64,000 bases of DNA. Source: Nostocoides_A vanveenii. Lineage in GTDB: Bacteria > Actinomycetota > Actinomycetes > Actinomycetales > Dermatophilaceae. This document shows positions 61,411-64,000 of this stretch, in pieces (position 1 is the stretch's first letter; every line of letters starts with the position of its first letter). The translations under genes were made by a program, and so were the position numbers. Below the pieces are notes generated by a model. It did no database searches. It was given only the letters and a program-made list of their open reading frames with translations, and had not been told where the DNA came from. The stretch is taken from contig NZ_BAAAPN010000029.1 in NCBI RefSeq assembly GCF_039531165.1, forward strand, positions 1 through 64,000, read 5' to 3'.

Positions 61411-62063
61411 TGCGGGGCCCCCTGCATAGGTGCGGTGTCGACGGTGGTTCGGGAGTAGGGACGAGCGCCGCCTGAGGGCCCGGGCCCGGCCGGGCGGGCA
61501 TACGTGCGGGTCCGGGGTTTGCGTGCCTCGCTGGCGAGGCGGGCTTCGACGTGGTCGAGCCAGCGCACCTCGCTCTCCGCGGCGAAGATCAGGTTCTCCA
61601 GGACGAGGACCCAGGCCAGGTCGTTCTCGGTGGCACCGGCGGCCTGCTCGCGGTCGGCCGCCTGCACCTTCAGGCGCGTCAGGTCGCGCAGGTGAGCCAC
61701 GGTCGCCGTGCGCTGGGTCTGGACCACCCGCGGCACGTCGACGCCCGGGGTGGTGACGGCGATCGCGAGTTTGATGACCAGTTCATCGCGGGGCGTCTCG
61801 TCGCGCCGCACCGGGGTCTGCCACCACTGCTGCACCTCACCACGGCCGAGCACGGTCAGGTGGTAGAGGATGCGGCCCTCCTCGTCGGCCTGCGCGTCCT
61901 GCTCGACCAGGCCGTCGCGTTCGAGCCGGGCCAAGGTCGTGTAGACCTGCCCGACATTCAGCGGCCAGGTGCCGCCGGTGCGCGCCTCGAACTCGCTGCG
62001 CAACTGAGCGCCGTACATCGGCTCCTCGGCGAGGAGGGCGAGCAATCCCAACTTGACCGACAT
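61407..62063 (-). CDS. PadR family transcriptional regulator
   Basis: A 218-residue protein. The winged helix at ~1-90 (MSVKLGLLALLAEEPMYGAQ, LNVGQVYTTLARLERDGLVE, LYHLTVLGRGEV) is followed by a helical effector/dimerisation domain. First gene of a padR-ATPase-permease operon, so it probably represses it and is released by a toxic ligand, as in other PadR-controlled exporters. Two ATACCGxGTAT palindromes upstream are candidate operators. Confidence 0.93.
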   Translation of the reverse strand: MSVKLGLLALLAEEPMYGAQLRSEFEARTGGTWPLNVGQVYTTLARLERDGLVEQDAQADEEGRILYHLTVLGRGEVQQWWQTPVRRDETPRDELVIKLAIAVTTPGVDVPRVVQTQRTATVAHLRDLTRLKVQAADREQAAGATENDLAWVLVLENLIFAAESEVRWLDHVEARLASEARKPRTRTYARPAGPGPSGGARPYSRTTVDTAPMQGAPQ

Positions 62064-62100
62064 CGTGGCTCCTGGCGTCGTGCGGCCCCTGACTCGGCGT

Positions 62101-62161
62101 GCATACCGAGTATTAGGGCGAACACCGCGAGACTATACCGGGTATGCAGGCGCGTCAAGCG
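62101..62161 (-). promoter_or_regulatory. Promoter and PadR-type operators of the exporter operon
   Basis: On the minus strand TTGACG (about 62159-62154) is followed after 17 bp by TAGTCT, overlapping TATAGT, a good -35/-10 pair. Two 11-bp palindromes, ATACCGGGTAT (62135-62145) and ATACCGAGTAT (62103-62113), lie over the -10 and downstream of it, 32 bp apart centre to centre. That arrangement suits autorepression by the PadR protein starting at 62063. Confidence 0.6.
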
Positions 62162-62220
62162 ATGCGGTTGTGATGTGTGAGGCGCGTGTTGCGCGGCCAG
62201 GCGAGTGGGGCCCGCGCGCG

Positions 62221-63198
62221 TCAGGGATGGAGGAGCAGCTTGCCGATGTGGCCGCTGGCTTCCATCTCCTGGTGCGCTTCCGCTGCGCGGGCGAGCGGGT
62301 ATGCCGCATGGATAACGGGCCGCAGCCGGCCCGCCTCGAGCAGTGGCCACACGTGCTCGCGGACGGCCGCGACGATCGCCGCCTTCTGAGTCAGTGGCCG
62401 TGAACGCAAGGAGGTCGCGTGGACCGCAGCGCGCTTGCTCAACAGCAGGCTGAGGTTGAGCTCGGCACTGACGCCGCCTTGCAGACCGATGACGACTAGG
62501 CGCCCGTCGAGAGCGAGGGCGTCGAGATTGCGGGCGAGATATTTCGCGCCCATATTGTCGAGAATGACGTCCGCCCCGTGACCGTTGGTGGCGGCCCGGA
62601 CCCGCTCGACGAAATCCTCCGTGCGGTAGTCGATGAGGATCTCGGCGCCCAAGTCACGGCATACGTCCAGCTTGGTGCGGCTGCTCGCGGTGACCGCGAC
62701 GCGAGCGCCGGCTTCCCGGCCGAGTTGGATGGCCATCGTGCCGATGCCGGACGACCCGCCGTGGACGAGCAAGACTTCTCCCGCAGTGAGATTCGCGGTC
62801 ATGAAGACGTTGGACCAGACCGTGCAGGCGACTTCGGGCAGGGCGGCGGCGTCGGTGACCGACACCCCCGTGGGGATGGGTAGGCACTGCGCGGCGGGCG
62901 CGATGACGTTCTCGGCGTAGCCGCCGCCGGTCAGCAGCGCGCAGACCTGATCGCCGGCCGACCACTGTGTGACGCCGGCCCCGAGAGCGTCCACGACGCC
63001 ACTGACTTCGAGGCCCGGATAGGGCGAGGCGCCGGGTGGGGGCGGATAGAAGCCGCGCCGCTGCATGACGTCGGCGCGATTGACGCCCGCAGCGACCACG
63101 CGGATGCGCACCTCGCCCGGCCCGGGTTCAGGGGTCGGCACATCGGCGAGGACGAGGGCTTCGGGCCCGCCGGGCTCGGGAATGGTGATCGCGCGCAT
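62221..63198 (-). CDS. NADPH:quinone oxidoreductase, zinc-independent MDR family
   Basis: A 325-residue medium-chain reductase: MRAITIPEPGGPEALVLADV, GVNRADVMQRRGFYPPPPG, Rossmann motif VHGGSSGIGTMAIQLGRE and DVILDNMGAKYLARNLDAL. It resembles PIG3/TP53I3-type quinone oxidoreductases, which reduce quinones with NADPH. The ATG at 63198 is preferred to a GTG three codons upstream. Confidence 0.93.
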   Translation of the reverse strand: MRAITIPEPGGPEALVLADVPTPEPGPGEVRIRVVAAGVNRADVMQRRGFYPPPPGASPYPGLEVSGVVDALGAGVTQWSAGDQVCALLTGGGYAENVIAPAAQCLPIPTGVSVTDAAALPEVACTVWSNVFMTANLTAGEVLLVHGGSSGIGTMAIQLGREAGARVAVTASSRTKLDVCRDLGAEILIDYRTEDFVERVRAATNGHGADVILDNMGAKYLARNLDALALDGRLVVIGLQGGVSAELNLSLLLSKRAAVHATSLRSRPLTQKAAIVAAVREHVWPLLEAGRLRPVIHAAYPLARAAEAHQEMEASGHIGKLLLHP

Positions 63199-63359
63199 GG
63201 CGTCCACGGTAGGGCTGTGCGCCCGCGTGGGCTCGGGCCCGGCCGTGTGAGGGTGGCCGCAGTCTCAGACATGAACCTGATTACGCAACGTCGTCAGGGG
63301 TCCGGGTCCCGCGGAAGTACCGAAGTGACGAAGGAGCGAAGAACGTCGTGGGGTGTGGC

Positions 63360-64000
63360 CTACCGGCCGTCATCGAGGAGGGCGTCGAAGATCGGCCGGA
63401 AGGGACCGAGGTCGATGTCGTTTTCGTCCGCATAGGCCATGACGGATGTGCCGGCGGCCCCCGCGGTCCCCGCGAGTTGCGTGCGTACGCGCTCCTGAAC
63501 CACGTCGGCGCCGAGTTGAACCGCCCCGAGGAAGACCAAGGGCGTGACGAATACGCCCAGAGCGAGGGCGACGCCGGCCAGACCGCGGCGGGATCCGCGG
63601 ATCAGGGCGATCACCGCAATGATCAGGCCGATAGTGATGATCACGTCCATCCCCACCCAACCGGTGAGCCACAGCAACCCGTCGCCCAATGGATCCTTGG
63701 AGATCAGGCTCACGGAAGCAATGGCCTGGTAGAGAAGGAAGCCGCCGACCACGGTGCCCAGGAGCACAGTGCCGAAGGCGGTGAGCCCGAGTCGGCCGCG
63801 GCGTGGCGTCCTTGTCGCTCTCCTCTGTTCCCCAACGGCGACAGCTGTCGCGTAGGGCACCGGAGTCGACGGCTGGGCCCAGGGCGCCAAGTCTTGGGCG
63901 GGCATCGCGGATGGGAAGGTGGGCGCGGCGGAACCGGGTATCGTGCCGAAGGCCGGGTAGGCGGGCGAGGCGGAAGCGGGTGTCGTGCCGAACGCCGGAT
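63360..64000 (-). CDS. DUF4190-like membrane protein with Pro/Ala repeats, N-terminus outside the window
   Basis: The frame is open to the right edge. Upstream of a possible ATG at 63905 it reads as repeats of the form PAFGTxPxSAxP, so the protein is probably cut by the window. After the Pro/Ala-rich head and a basic RRATRTPRRGR come two or three TM helices (LGLTAFGTVLLGTVVGGFLL; ITIGLIIAVIALIRG; VALALGVFVTPLVFLGAV) and a short acidic C-terminus. This resembles actinobacterial DUF4190-type membrane proteins; function unknown. Confidence 0.7.
   Translation of the reverse strand, partial: PAFGTTPASASPAYPAFGTIPGSAAPTFPSAMPAQDLAPWAQPSTPVPYATAVAVGEQRRATRTPRRGRLGLTAFGTVLLGTVVGGFLLYQAIASVSLISKDPLGDGLLWLTGWVGMDVIITIGLIIAVIALIRGSRRGLAGVALALGVFVTPLVFLGAVQLGADVVQERVRTQLAGTAGAAGTSVMAYADENDIDLGPFRPIFDALLDDGR

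Overview
This is a 64-kb piece of a very GC-rich actinobacterial chromosome. It carries a PknG/GlnX/GlnH module, a bacterial proteasome activator with a C-terminal GQYL, DUF2993, DUF1345 and GTG/ATGA-coupled operons. Gene content and codon style suggest Micrococcales, perhaps Intrasporangiaceae/Dermatophilaceae; that assignment is inference. No rRNA, tRNA, transposase or prophage gene was seen.

1-11.5 kb: a complete type I-E CRISPR-Cas locus on the minus strand. A 61-bp-period array (16 identical repeats, 15 complete 32-bp spacers, running off the left edge) lies downstream of eight overlapping genes transcribed fic-cas3 > cse1 > cse2 > cas7e > cas5e > cas6e > cas1 > cas2. Cas3 carries an N-terminal Fic (AMPylase-type) domain plus a winged-helix-like segment. 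Upstream of fic-cas3 is a two-repeat degenerate mini-CRISPR. Its single 32-nt spacer matches the fic-cas3 promoter region at 14 of the first 17 positions. Two of the three mismatches are at 6 and 12, the flipped-out positions of type I-E guides. This looks like a self-targeting regulatory guide (CreR-like) controlling an operon that encodes a Fic-armed Cas3, and it is the most interesting system in the window.

11.75-25.9 kb (+): eleven tightly coupled signalling genes: telA, an XpaC-like gene, a CbxX/CfqX AAA ATPase, glnX-like, glnH lipoprotein, a helical unknown, pknG, a PP2C phosphatase, a vWA protein, an FHA protein and a class I glutamine amidotransferase. The order suggests that an extracellular amino-acid sensor feeds a Ser/Thr kinase/phosphatase/FHA relay combined with a TelA/AAA/vWA stress module.

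26-30.6 kb: a DUF998-like membrane/metallophosphoesterase fusion, a twice-frameshifted SDR, a GT87-like mannosyltransferase and a 44-residue small gene. 30.7-37.6 kb: a LysR regulator, then a fructose PTS operon (deoR, fruK, frameshifted EIIABC, HPr, EI). 37.7-45.7 kb: MFS, AGE-family epimerase, EEP hydrolase, decayed LtrA, crotonase, NAD synthetase and a PPOX-fold protein, with two copies of a small palindromic repeat.

45.8-57.7 kb: DUF2993 and saccharopine-dehydrogenase-like genes, a (GGAD)n repeat peptide next to a JmjC/ROXA-type oxygenase, a sucrase/ferredoxin-like protein, DUF1345, HAD phosphatase, FAD dehydrogenase, Bpa with a triplicated 44-bp 3' end, acyl-ACP desaturase and MFS. 57.8-64 kb: a PadR-controlled FtsX-type ABC exporter, a quinone oxidoreductase and a membrane protein cut by the right edge.

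Two signals run across the window. The heptamer GGCATAC/GTATGCC occurs about 50 times by hand count, far above expectation. Four single-base G/C deletions break otherwise good genes, so sequencing error should be considered.
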